In this document: piece after piece, positions 21,145-32,866 of the stretch | How positions within the stretch are numbered: the stretch's first letter is position 1 | Layout of the letters: the number at the start of each line of letters is the position of its first letter | NCBI RefSeq assembly: GCF_030272615.1 | Contig: NC_081414.1 | Span: forward strand, 826,178,896-826,242,895 | Origin: Cryptomeria japonica | Taxonomy: Eukaryota; Streptophyta; Pinopsida; Cupressales; Cupressaceae | Length of the DNA stretch: 64,000 nucleotides | Direction: 5' to 3' | The notes under the pieces: generated by a model | Told to the model about the DNA's origin: nothing | What the model saw: the letters and a program-made list of their open reading frames with translations, nothing else | Database searches by the model: none | Made by a program: the position numbers and the translations under genes

Positions 21145-22678
21145 TGTAGACACCTAAAAATGGTCAACGCTTGCGGAATCATACTTTAACATTTGCGCAT
21201 TGCCTTATTTTAGGTTTTTGCGTTGCATTAACATTTTCTCCTATGTCACGCACTTGGTCTTTATCATTTGCGAGCATCGAGTCCTCCTTCTGCATTCTTC
21301 ATCTGTCTCACTCTCGAATTTGGTCTTGTCGACAACAATATTTGTCATGAATTTGGTCGGTCTTATCTTGTCGCATCAAATGTGCGTATTCATTTGTCAT
21401 TATTTTTGGACATCGTCAATCCTAATTAGGGTTTTGTCCTCTTATCGATCTTGTCATCTTGCAATCGATTTGTCATCGATCGTTGTCATTTTTCAATCTT
21501 GTCATCATGCGATCGATTTGTCATTGATTCTTGTCTTTTAATCGATTTGTCATCAATCTTTTCATTTTGCAATCTATTTTGTCATCGATCCTTGTCTTCT
21601 TGTCAATTTTGTCATTTTTTGCAATCAATTTGTCATCAATCGTCGTCTTTCTCAATTGTGTCAATTTGGATCAATTAGTCATTGTTCCTCATCAATTGGT
21701 GCATTTATCAATCAAATCGTTTTTCAGCATTGGTCCTTTATCAGTCAGAATCATGATTAAATCGAATCGATATTGATTATCCTTTGTCAAGGCCTAATTG
21801 TCATCCTTGCATTTCTAATTCATCTTCTAGGGTTTTATGATTTATTCATTTAATCCTGTTTGTCATTTCTCTCTCTAGGTAAAATAAATTATTTACTTAT
21901 CCTAGGTCTTCGTGTCACAATTAAATATTCATTTAATTGGCTAATTATTCCTCTTTTTATGAATTAATTAATAAATGACAAATTATTAATTAATTCACCT
22001 AATTTCTTAATTCCTAATTTTCCTCTTTTTCTAATTTTCTAATTTTCTAATTTCTAATTCAATTTTCTCCTATTTTCCTCCTAATTTCATGGGAATGACA
22101 TTTCAATTTGTCATAATTTGTCATAATTGGCAATCAATCAATTTTGACATAGAAAGTTGTCATAAGTTTGTCATAAATTATCAATCAATCAATTTTGCAT
22201 AGAAAGTGCAAATTTGTCATAATTTGTCATAATTTGTCATATTGATTTGCAATTTCCATTTGAATTGAATCATGCTAATTTGATCATTTCTCCAATTTAT
22301 CTATAAATTGGATGAATTTCTTCAATCTCAATCTAATAATCCCATTATCGATCTAATAATCACTTGTTGGAATTACTTTGTCGAATCAATCACACTTTGA
22401 GTATTCTTGTACCAATGTCAATCTTGCTTTAACATTAGGTTTATGAACTTGAAGGTGAGATCCACAAACAAAGGTTATTTGGAGAAGAAAGAAGGATAAT
22501 GGAGCCGCATGAAGGAGACATTCAGATCTGCATCCGGTTTGCTTAGTTTTTAGTTTTGAATGTTTTATTTTCATGTCTTTATTGAGTGTGTTAGGATTGA
22601 TCATTGCAATCTGCTTTTGTGATTGAGCTACATTATTAGTACTATATTGCTTTGATGATTTCTGATTTCCTAGCTACA
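21145..22678 (+). repeat. 5' LTR of element B
   Basis: Starts TGTAGACACC, ends TAGCTACA. Unusually dense in TTGTCAT: about twenty copies between about 21,230 and 22,250, with direct runs such as ATTTGTCATAATTTGTCAT. Confidence 0.92.
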
Positions 22679-22683
22679 TTAAT

Positions 22684-22701
22684 TGGTGAACCTGACGTGA
22701 A
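22684..22701 (+). promoter_or_regulatory. Primer-binding-site candidate of element B
   Basis: TGGTGAACCTGACGTGAA begins five bases after the LTR end. A TGG start is expected where the CCA end of a tRNA pairs; I cannot name the tRNA with confidence. Confidence 0.5.
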
Positions 22702-22794
22702 CTAACCCCCTAACCATGCTTTTGAGTGCTTTTGAGCTGATTTGCAGGTGAAAAACTCAAGAAACAGGGTGACCCAGAGCTTTCTGGACACTTC

Positions 22795-23095
22795 TGCACC
22801 TGTGTAGGAGGGATTTGTGCTTGTGTAATGCATCATGCACCTGTGTGAGTAATCCTACGCCTATGTAGGCAATCCTGCATTTGTGTAATGCATCTTGCAC
22901 CTGTGTAGGCAATCCTGCACCTGTGTAATGCACCCTGCGCCTATGTGAGTAATCATGCGCCTGTGTAGGCAATCCTACACCTGTGTAATGCATCCTGTGC
23001 CTGTGTGAGAAATCTTGCGCTTGTGTAATGCATTCTGTGCTTGTGTAATGCATTCTGCGCCTGTGTCAAGACTTCTGCACCTATGTAAGGCCAGA
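22795..23095. repeat. Minisatellite, ~20-bp unit, about 15 copies
   Basis: Units with core GCGCCTGTGTAATGCATCCT, in which the tail alternates between AATGCAT, GAGTAAT and AGGCAAT, giving a ~60-bp higher-order period. The same core returns at 32,214-32,335 near the other end of the element. Confidence 0.88.
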
Positions 23096-24926
23096 AACAG
23101 AGGTAAAAAAAAGTTGTGTTTTTACTTGCAAATTGATTTGTTTTGCATTCTGTTTCTGCTTTTTGGTTTTATGGTACTGATTCTCTGTGCAGCACCTTGG
23201 CATACGCATAACAAAGACAACAAATGAAACTACTAACACATTTTATGCAAGTTCGATAGTCAAAGACTAAACATATCAAACTTGTGACTTGGGTTTTTGC
23301 AGGTTGCCTTGGACTACAACTAAACTTTGTGTTTGTAATTAATGTTTAGGCACCTAGTATGATTTCTAAATAGGATGGAATGAATATATGTTTGCTTTGA
23401 TTGTTGAGTTTGACATTGAAGTAGGAGAGTATGCTCTCATCCTTCTTAGGGTGATCAGAAATCCAGATCTTCGATACCATGCTCATGTTTCTGATTGTGT
23501 GTCACCTTTAGAGGGCCTGCCTTCCCGACCATTTGCTTTTGCAAGCAAGTGATAATCGTGAGAAGGGAACGACCCAGAGTGAGTACGGCTAGAATACCTT
23601 GGCATTTTAACTTACTATAAACAAATACCTGATGGGTGAAAGCTTTGAAGGAAGGGTTACATGGGAATTGTAGTTACTTGGGAAGTGATGACCCTTGAAC
23701 TCTTTCTCATATCAACATCTAAGTAGGGCCTCATGGTCTAAATCGTGCTTGCACGACTACAGTTGTTTGGTATCTTGGTGGGCTTAATGTCTCAATCACG
23801 CTTGCGTGACATCAAGGAGTAACACTTAATAGAAATCCTTACTAAACACCTTGTATTTAGAGGCCAAAAATCCTTCTAGTTGCTTGAGAAGGACAAGTTT
23901 GGATACTTGGAAGAGATACTAAGTTCGCCATGGGGAGATTTCCATGGGGACTGATGCTTGGCTACCCTGAGAAGTGAGTGTCGTGGAGGGGAGCCCGTGG
24001 GATCAAGCATCTATGTATTCTCCTTGAATCCCATAATGAGTCTACCTCTCAAGTACCTAATGTCCTTGCCTACCATAAGAAATGTATGAATGAGCATGAT
24101 TGTATTGAGTCTAAGTTAAAATATCTTGTCTTCTTTACTTGTCAAAAGTTGAATTGCATCTCATTTGAAAACAAGATAAATTGATTCAAAACAAGCTTAA
24201 ACACAAGAACATTTCATCCAACAAAGCTCAAAACACCTTCAAACATGGTTGTCAAACATTTTTCAAAATCTTGTCTCAACATTCATGTCACTTAGATTTA
24301 GGTGCATCTTAGGTTTGCATTTTCCAAAGTCATTGTCAACTACCAAGGTTAGGTTTCACCTAGGTCATACTCCTTTGCATATCAATAAGGGTCATCCATT
24401 TGCATGTGTCCTCTTGCATTAGAGTAATACCATTTCATAATTCAAACTTAGGTTGACATTGTCATACATTTGCATTTGCATACCCTAGGTCCCTTCATTA
24501 AGCTTAGGTCATTATCATATCATATTAGGGTCATTTGCATAGTAATTGTCCCTTTGCATATAGTGTCAAAACTAGGTTTTGTCATACTTGAGTAATGAAA
24601 ATCTTTGATAAACCCTAACTTATTGTTAGGAAGTCTAGACCTTGTCAAACCTTTTCTCTTTTTGTCATCAATGTCATTTGGTCAAACCTAGCTTAGTATC
24701 CAAGCATATAGGGGAGACATTGTCATTTTGTCCTTTTGTCACTTGGTCCTTTTGTCCTTTGAGGTCTAGACATCATTTCAATTTCCTAAGGGTCTCATTT
24801 TTAGAATTGCATTCATGAGTTTGTCAAAATCTTGAAAAACAACAAAAACATTAAGTTGCATTGTCATCCTTTAGGTTGCATTTGTCAATCCCATTAGTTG
24901 CATTGCATAGTGACATGTTTGTTTAA
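23096..24926 (+). other. Long leader of element B
   Basis: About 1.8 kb without a supported ORF. It contains two short palindromes of one design, CGTGCTTGCACG (23,744-23,755) and CACGCTTGCGTG (23,797-23,808). The part 24,240-24,870 is rich in TTTGTC and TTTGCAT phrases. Probably an untranslated leader with RNA structures. Confidence 0.5.
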
Positions 24927-26039
24927 ATGAGGTCTCAACCTTCTTATGAAGCCATGTCATCACAATTGAGCAATCAATCATGTCAATCCAATCTCTACAT
25001 GTCTCAGAACTTGGATCAAACTTATCATAATGATGTAAATGTCCAAATACAGAAACTAGAGGAGAAACTAGCTCAAGAAGAGAAGATATTGGAACAAAGA
25101 GTGAAAAACATTGAGAAGAATAGATCACAAATGTCCAAAAATTTTCAAAAATTTCCAGGTCAAAATCCAAAGATTGAGCCAATTGATGTAAGATCTCTTC
25201 TTGAACAATCAGACATACCAGCTCTCCTCTCCCAAATAGAGATGATGAAACAATTTCAAGAAAAGAGACAACATCAATTTCAACATTATGTGCCTCCACA
25301 ACAAGAACAAGAAGGTGTTTGCTATCAATCAGATTTTCAACCATCACAACCAATTATTTGACAACTCCAACATTTCCAACAGACACAACCAATGGTCCAA
25401 CATATACAACCAACACAATCAATGGTCCAATTTCAACAATATGTCCAACCAACTATACAATGTCAACAAATAGTTCAACCAATGGGGGAATATCAACAAG
25501 TTCAATCAACATATCAATGTCAACAACCACAACCAAACATTCAAAAACAAAGGTTGCAGCACACACCAAGCCAAGTTTTGAACATGTCAAACCAATTTGA
25601 TCAACATCTAGTTCAAAATCAAAACATGACATTAAACCAAGACCAAATTCTTGCCAAACAAGTTCAAATTCTAGATACAACCATGTCAAAACCTCGAAAT
25701 AAAGGTGGCTTTATTGCAATGATCTTAAGGAAATTACCAAGTGAGTTCTTTGAGGAAGATCAAAATAATACACTTATGTCTAGCAATGCCTCATCCCCCC
25801 ACAAACAAATTAACTCTCCAGTGGCATCTATCCCTACACCTTTAGAAGTTTCACAAGAACCTTCCATATTGTCCTCATCAAACAATACACCCAAGGATGA
25901 AATTATCCAAGGGCTATCCATACGTGATTGCCAACATAATCCAATGCATGATGCACATCCTTGTCATGTTTCAGAAATACAAGACCCAATGCCACCATGC
26001 ACTTTATTGCCATTACCTATTTTAGAGGACCCCACTTGA
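24927..26039 (+). pseudogene. Glutamine-rich gag-like ORF of element B
   Basis: Begins MRSQPSYEAMSSQLSNQ. A probable coiled coil follows (KLEEKLAQEEKILEQRVKN), then a very Gln/Thr-rich middle and a short conserved-looking block, GGFIAMILRKLPSEFFEED. It stands where gag should be, but I see no zinc knuckle and no clear capsid domain. It may be a gag remnant or one of the extra ORFs known upstream of gag in Tat elements. Lightly broken. Confidence 0.5.
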
Positions 26040-26072
26040 AGTCCCTCTTCCTCATGTTCAAGCATTGATTCC

Positions 26073-27796
26073 TTGCCAAAATCCATCACAAATGCTCAAA
26101 GTGCATTTCCTTCAGGCCAAAGCATTAATCCCTTGTCAGAATCCCCCATGCATATCCAAAGTCCAACCTCATGTCAAGAGGATAATTTAGAGCATGAAGA
26201 AATGAGTCCTAAAGAAAATCAAGATCAAGATCCTAAAACCTTATCATCCCATCCAATTGTTGACCAGGATCCCATTTCCCTAGACACTCGCAATGATTCA
26301 CTTATTCCTATCAATTATATCCAAGAACACAATGTCCTTTCAAATCCCATTGACACTCCATTCCCCGAGCAAGATCAAGATATCCTAGTTCATCCAATCC
26401 CAAATGATCCCCTTCCATTTCATGAAAAAAATGTCCATTCAAATCCCATTGGCATTCCACTTCCTAAGAAAGATCAAGATATCCTTTCCATCCTTTATGA
26501 TGATCCCATTAAAAGTCCAGCACAAAGCAACTATAAAGAGGATTCCAATGATCTTCCTCCTTGTCAAGATCAAATTATTCCTTTAAATCCTTCACAAGAT
26601 CCTTTTGTTCCTCCATCTCCTTGTCTAAATGCTCCATATACACTCCAATATATCATTTCTTTTGATGTTCCCATTATTTCTCCCATTCCATCTCTTGAAG
26701 AGCCTGTCATTGATCCATATCCACCACACGATCCTAGTTTCCCTCATGATCCTGATCCCCCTCATGATCCTAATCCCCCTCATGATTCTAATGTGTCAGT
26801 GCAAGATGTTCATGAACCCTCGACATGCATAATGGGTTCTTCCACTTTGGTGCAATCCAATCCACTTCAAGATCTCATTATTTCTCTCATATCATATCCA
26901 CCTAATAATGGACTTGCATCTTCCTCTAAAAGCACAAAGTATCCTACATGTCAAAATATTCATAAAGGAAAAGGAGTAGATCTCCATAAGCAAGAATCCC
27001 TCCATATCAAAGAAGATCTTAAGGGTCATGTCTACACAACTCACTCTCAAGACGTTGGTATCCCTCCATCAAAATCAAAACGTACACCTTCCCCATCATA
27101 CTTTCCATCCATCTTAGGTCCTTATATCCCTTCATCCTTGAGTAAATTTCATCAATGCAAAAGATCTCCACTTCATTCTTATCCATCCATGCATTCCTTT
27201 CCCCCTCCAAGCAATTTGCATGCCAAGTATAAAAGTCATAAGTCTAGCAATCCACATGTATTCAAGGATCAACATGTCAAAGCAACAAAAAATATGAGCC
27301 AAAAAGAAAAGGAAAAATCCAAAAGGAAAAATCCAAAAGGTCACAAAGGCCCATTGCTCAAAAACAAAAGTTAAAATCTATATGGGTTCCTAAATCCCTT
27401 ATGCAAGCAATTCACTCCAAGGAACCACAAAAGCATGAAAAATCAAAAACCATGTGGATCCCTAAGCGACTCCTTGAAGCACAAAAGCCTAAAGAAAAAT
27501 CCAACTTGGCATCCAAAATTGATATTCCTCCATCCAACTCTCTCAAATTTGTTCCTCCATCACCTTCTTCATCCATTTTGGGCCCTTATGTCCCAAAATC
27601 CATAGCCTTTCCTTCGTCAAAATCTCAATATCCAAAATACATTTTTCCTCCATCAGTCCATCACCCCTCAAGGTGTGTGCCAATGTCAATCTTGCCTTCA
27701 TTTCTATCCACTCAAGCACAGTTCTTCCAATACCCTATCCATTATCCAATGCATATTTTCCATCCTTCGATCCCTTTGATCCCATCCTTTGCATAA
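26073..27796 (+). pseudogene. Proline-rich low-complexity ORFs of element B
   Basis: A long open stretch (433 residues) rich in Pro, Ser, Asp and His, with an internal DPDPPHDPNPPHDSN repeat and recurring NPIDTPFPEQDQDILVHPI-like units. It ends in a lysine-rich tail (KEKEKSKRKNPKGHKG). A second stretch at 27,401-27,796 continues in similar style (IPKRLLEAQKPKEK). No enzyme motif. Function unknown; it could be a spacer protein or a disordered structural part of a particle. Confidence 0.5.
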
Positions 27797-28035
27797 ATCC
27801 TTGCCTTAGTTTCATGTCATTTTCCATGTCCTTATCCGGCCAATGTCTTTGAGCATACTTTTAAAGGTCATGTTCCATTTTTTTCAAGGCTACTATCCAA
27901 AAAAAAAAAGATGCTTGAGTCCTTCTTCCATCCTCTATCATGTGTCCATCTTCTATTGAAAAAGTCAAAATACAAAAAATAAAATAAAATAAAAAGCCAA
28001 AAGAAAAAAAAAATTAAAGCAAAAATAATTCGTCC

Positions 28036-28105
28036 ACTGGTGAAAACCTGGCAAACAGGTGCCTTGGGCAAGTACCGTGATGAAAACCTAGCAAACAGGC
28101 GTCAT
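28036..28105. repeat. Two ~25-bp direct repeats in element B
   Basis: TGAAAACCTGGCAAACAGG and TGAAAACCTAGCAAACAGG, 38 bp apart. Possibly an RNA element just beyond the sense ORFs. Confidence 0.7.
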
Positions 28106-28734
28106 GCATAATCTATGAACTTCTTACACACCACACTTGGGGGCAGGTTTCCTCCTTCATATCCTATTGCCCTTCATTATCCTATCGCACCCATGTCATA
28201 CTCCTCCATTATCCTATTGTCCCTCATGTCCAGTTTCCATTTCCACCTTTGATCTTGACAAGGCCGAGGATCATCATGAGCAGCATGAATCTTGTTTGCA
28301 ACTTTTAGTCCATCATAGCTTTTGGTCTTTATCCATTTTCTTATTACAACTTTCTGCCACTATCCCGTATCTAATCCTGACCTTTAGTCCATGTCCCTTA
28401 TCCATTCTTGGTCTTTCTTATCCTATCCATATCTTATCACTATCTATACACTCTTTTTTTTTGGTTCCTTGATCTTGATTTGACATAAGGACGTGAAATG
28501 CAAAACATGGTTTCAAAAACCTCTTGACATGTCCCTCATGCTATGTCATTGCTTTACATTGTCATATCCAGTCTCTTGTCCCATCACGCAATAGCCCTTG
28601 AAAATTGCATCCGCATTGTCTCCATAATAAAAGGCCTTTGTCTTCCCTCTATCCACCAACATTTCAGAAAGCCTATTTATTCACCTATCATATTCCTTGC
28701 CTTGCTAGACACTGGGGGTAAAGTCATGAAAAAA

Positions 28735-29160
28735 TCATAAAAATTGAATAATGTCTTGAAAAAATCCATAAAAAATTCAAAATGTCCTGAAATAATCCAA
28801 AAAAAACTGAAAAATGTCCTGAAATAAATCCAAAAAATAAAAAAATCTCCTGAAATAATCCAAAAAAAATTGAAAAATGTCCTGAAATAATCCAAAAACA
28901 TTGAAAAATGTCCTGAAATAATCCAAGAAAATTGAAAAATGTCCTAAAATAATCATAAAAAAATTGAAAAAAATCCTGACAACATTCAAAAATCCAAAAA
29001 AATCATATAATGTCCTGAAAAAATCCAAAAAAATCAAATAATATCCTGAAAAAAATCCCAAAAAATCAAATAATGTCCTGAAAAAATCCAAAAAAATCAA
29101 AATAATGTCCTGAAAAAATCCAAAAAAAAATCAACTAATGTCCTGAAGAAACTCCAAATC
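28735..29160. repeat. AT-rich tandem repeat, ~33-37 bp unit, about 12 copies
   Basis: Unit AATGTCCTGAAATAATCC plus an A-rich tail of variable length. Drift in tail length points to slippage. This lies in the hypervariable 3' zone typical of Tat elements. Confidence 0.88.
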
Positions 29161-30402
29161 CAAAAACAAGCATTTTGCATTTTGTCAATAAATGATCCCT
29201 CTGTGCATAGACAGCTCACTGAGCATACATCCAACGACACACACTCCAACATTGTGCTTTAATGCAATCACGCATTAACAAATGAACTTTTCAATCAAAC
29301 CAGACATTCAAACTGATCAAAATTGTCATATCAATCAAACGTTACCATCAATATCATTTGTCCTTGTCTCTACTATCATGAGTCTTACATAGGGTGTGGT
29401 ATACTCGAAACCAGACTGTGTCCTGTCTTAGATGGGGTACCACATTCCCTGAAACCAGACAGCATGATCGTCCTATCAGCACTTTCAACTTTTGACAATG
29501 AAGATCAAGGTGTTTGTTTGATTTGTTGGAATTTGTGCATCTTATCTTTTTACTGATTTTATCTTTGGCTTCGATCATGTTCCTATGTTGCTCGATGATG
29601 TCACTGAGTGATTTAGAGTGACCAGGATGGTTCATGGTCTCTTTCTTTTTTTGTTGTGATTGTTGTTTGTCTGAAATGTGTCTATCCTTTGCAAAAAGGG
29701 TTGCATTTCAGCTCTGGCCTTCAATGCCATGATGCTACGCATCCATTTTGCTACATTAAAATAAAGGTTCTCACCTACAAAGTGCATTACTGAAAGTAAG
29801 TTTTTCTTCATCTCTACCTGTCCTCCATCTCATTTTCTTCTTACTAACATTTCTTCCGTCAGTTCGGATAGTCAGTTCGGTCTAGTGCTCTGATTTTTCC
29901 ACACACATATGCTGCATCTTGCATCCATTTGGTTAGTCCATTTGCATTATATTAAGCATCACATCAAGCATTTTATCCATTTCATATTATCAATAGATCA
30001 AAAACACATAAAAAAAATACATCCATACATGTTCCATAATGATACATCAACAGTGCATAAGTCATCCATACATAGAAAATAACATCAGTCATAACACATT
30101 GCATCCCATCATATTGATGCATATCATATCGTATATCACACTAATATCGGAGTACAAAATTGGACTGTCTGTCCTAAGTATGGCCCGCAGGCTGACTACA
30201 CAAAATGTCAAACTACATAATGTCCACTATCTATCCTAAGGAGCACGTGCCTCTGTCACTGGGTGCTCCCTCTGTCCTCCACATCCCTGCCATGTCTCGT
30301 GGATGATGTCCCTCCTGGTCCAGGCTGTGGTGGTCTCATAGGTCCACTCACCTCCATGCTGCTCAATGACCTCCGAGAGCATGCCTTGCTCTCTGTCCTC
30401 GA
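29161..30402. other. Element B spacer before the antisense gene
   Basis: No gene supported. GAAACCAGAC occurs twice near 29,408 and 29,451. It would be the 3' flank of the antisense PMD gene. Confidence 0.45.
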
Positions 30403-32467
30403 TCATGCCTGATATGAAGCTTCTCTCTGCTCAGGTGGAACTGCACTCTCATATAGCATCCTCCAATGGTGTATCTCCTCTCCAGTCTCTACCAACATCT
30501 GTGCCATCTCCCGTGCACTGGCATCCTGAATCGACCCAATATACTCAGTGACTCTCTGTTCTTCTCGCTGTGCCTGAGCTATTGCTGCATCTCGAGCCAC
30601 TGTGAGTCTGGCTATCTTTGCTTTGAACTGCTCATGCTCTCTCTCTAAAGTCACAATGTGATCATGCTGACTTGCTATGGTAGCCCTGCACATCTCCATC
30701 TCCTCTATGCTAACTATCTCCAGCTCTATGGGTATATCCTGCAATGCCTCCTGCTCGCTTGAATCTGGCTCATCCTCGTCATCCCCATCCTCATCTCCAT
30801 CCTCATCATCCCCCTCATCCTCATCACCACCCTCATCCTCCTCATCCTCATCATCTCCCTCCTCCTGTCTCCTAGGTACTGGAATGTCTTGATCTGTCAA
30901 TGGCAGTGGCCGTCGTCGTGCAAACCATCGCTCATACTCCTCTATCATCCCAGCATCCTCCACATCTGATCTCCAATCCCATTGTCTCTGCTATAGCTGG
31001 GTGAAGTCAGCATATGCTATGTGTGGCTGAATCACACTCCCCCACTAACTCGTCTCTTTATGAGATTGGGCAAAGTGTGCAGTCCTCCTAGGTACATCCT
31101 GCCTCTCTCCAAACTGTCGTCTAACTCTCTCTCGTAGGTACATCTCAATCACTCTCTGGCAATTCACTGGTCGCCCAATCAGGTACCTCTCCCATCTACA
31201 ATACGGTAGCTCATCACTATCATCGGACCATCCAGGGTAATCACGATATGGCCTCCATGTGAACTCTCTCAGTCTGTCTAGCTCGTGTCGCCAATACAAT
31301 ATGTATCCAAAAGGACCCTGTCTTAGTGCTCCCCCATAGCAATACACATATGGTTGATGTGGTAATACCTATCTCTCTGCAATCAATCGACATATGTCTA
31401 TGTGCTCAAATGCCCATACCTGTAACAGTGTGACTCCACAGCTCAAAGTCTGCACTCCCTGATATGCTATCTGATGCAACTGAAAATACAGCATAGCTAG
31501 TACACATGGTCCCCATGTGTACACTGTACCCTCTATCACCATCCGCTCTAGCACTCTTCCCCATCCAATAGGGAATCCATGTCCTCGTCTGTCTCCTGCT
31601 AGTAGGCATGCTATAACCACAGCTATCACCACATATCGTTGATCATACTCTGATGCCATGGTCTCCCAGCCAATCTCCCTCTCCATGATATCCAGATCAT
31701 CTACGTCAGACTCAAATAATCTACACAACATGTCTCTCCCTATCACTCGGTCATACTCTACCATCTCTCCATGAATTGGAATGCGGAGGATATGCCATAC
31801 ATCCTCTAGTGTCACAGTCACCTCTCCAGTCACCAAATGGAATGAGAAAGTCTTCGAATGTCATCGTTCTGCCAATGCGGTAAGCAGTCTTGTGTTTGCC
31901 CTAATCTCGGGCATGAATGTGACATAGTATATCCCTAGTCCTGCTAATGTATCTCTGTCCGTGCTTCTGAGTCTATGTCGTAACATGAAGCAGTCCGGTC
32001 GGTTCTCCTGCGTGATCAATGGATACTGTCGACTCTACATCACAATTGGGGCACATTTTGTCAATTTTAGGGTTTGCTCCTATGGGTTGCATTTCCTCAT
32101 TTCATCCACAAATCGAGGTGTTTCTAAGCTATTCTGACCTATCCTACCCTTATCCCCCCTTTTCGGATCATTTGCATGTTGTTTTGACCAAAATTAGGGT
32201 TTACATTGCACAATTGCGCCTGTGTGATGAGTCCTACGCCTGTGTCACATAACCTGCGCCTGTGTCCCCTACACAAGCATAGAAGACCCTACACAAGTGT
32301 AGGATTCCCCCTACACAAGCACAGGAGTCCCTTTCTACATCCCCTGTGGCCCCGCAATGTCCCGCAAGCAAGTTAAATTCATGAAATTGACAATATGGGT
32401 TTTTGAGCTACATACCACTGCTCTCGCGTCATCTGGTCATCTGTACATGCATGCACATTCTCCGAGG
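30403..32467 (-). pseudogene. Antisense plant mobile domain (PMD) gene in element B
   Basis: Opposite in direction to the element. The PMD core is at 31,369-32,010 (TGEVTVTLEDVWHILRIP, GWETMASEYDQRYVVIA), with further PMD text at 31,045-31,347 (YILYWRHELDRLREF, WRPYRDYPGW). The C-terminal part (30,403-30,963) has a long Asp/Glu run and then a probable coiled coil (EREHEQFKAKIARLTVARDA). A possible first coding block lies near 32,400-32,467. Its donor-like GTATGT and the acceptor-like ACGCAG near 32,012 bracket a gap holding the CCTGTGT repeats. Order and domain layout match the antisense gene of element A. PMD is known in host silencing factors and in Tat extra ORFs; the role here is unknown. 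Lightly broken. Confidence 0.7.
32214..32335. repeat. CCTGTGT repeats, direct then inverted
   Basis: Three direct units (GCGCCTGTGT) are followed by three units in reverse (CTACACAAGC), so the block can fold on itself. Same repeat family as 22,795-23,095. It lies in the intron-like gap of the antisense PMD gene. Confidence 0.8.
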
Positions 32468-32850
32468 TGATCTGCCCTTGGAATGTTCGCCATCTTTCTG
32501 CAAGTGTCCTTTTCCAGAGCAACAACTCCTCCTCTTTGGCTAGTGCAAATGAGCAATTTTCACTCTCTTTGTCTCATTTATAGATTTTTGTCAGTGCATA
32601 GATGGACATGCACTCTCTCCATCTCATGTTGGTCACGATCTTTTGTGTCTTCAATTGCTTGTCTTTCATGCATCAGATCTCCGATTGTCAGTCTGTTTGC
32701 TCCTATCATATTCTTTCATTTTTATCGATCAATTGGCCTCTTTTCTGCATGTTTCCGGCCAATTCCTCGAGGGGGCATGCATATGTTATTGTCATTGTTT
32801 CGGGCATTTTCATTATTGTTCTTTGAAACAATGCTTAAAATCGCATTGTC
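32468..32850. other. Element B 3' untranslated zone
   Basis: Non-coding stretch between the antisense gene and the polypurine tract, and so the likely promoter side of the antisense gene. I see no clear promoter box. Confidence 0.4.
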
Positions 32851-32866
32851 TCAAAGAGGGGCAAAA
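32851..32866 (+). promoter_or_regulatory. Polypurine tract of element B
   Basis: CAAAGAGGGGCAAAA stands directly before the LTR start TGTAGACACC. Confidence 0.85.

Noticed and set aside
22757-23053. Repetitive histidine-rich ORF on the minus strand
   Set aside because: It is a by-product of the 20-bp minisatellite, whose period (three units of 20) keeps frames open.
26073-27374. 433-residue proline-rich ORF as a host cell-wall protein
   Set aside because: No signal peptide, embedded between the LTRs of element B, and continuous in style with neighbouring element ORFs.
28677-29100. Phenylalanine-rich 'membrane' ORFs
   Set aside because: Shadows of the A-rich tandem repeat on the opposite strand.
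30677-30892. Second serine-rich plus-strand ORF
   Set aside because: Same effect over the acidic tail of element B's PMD gene.
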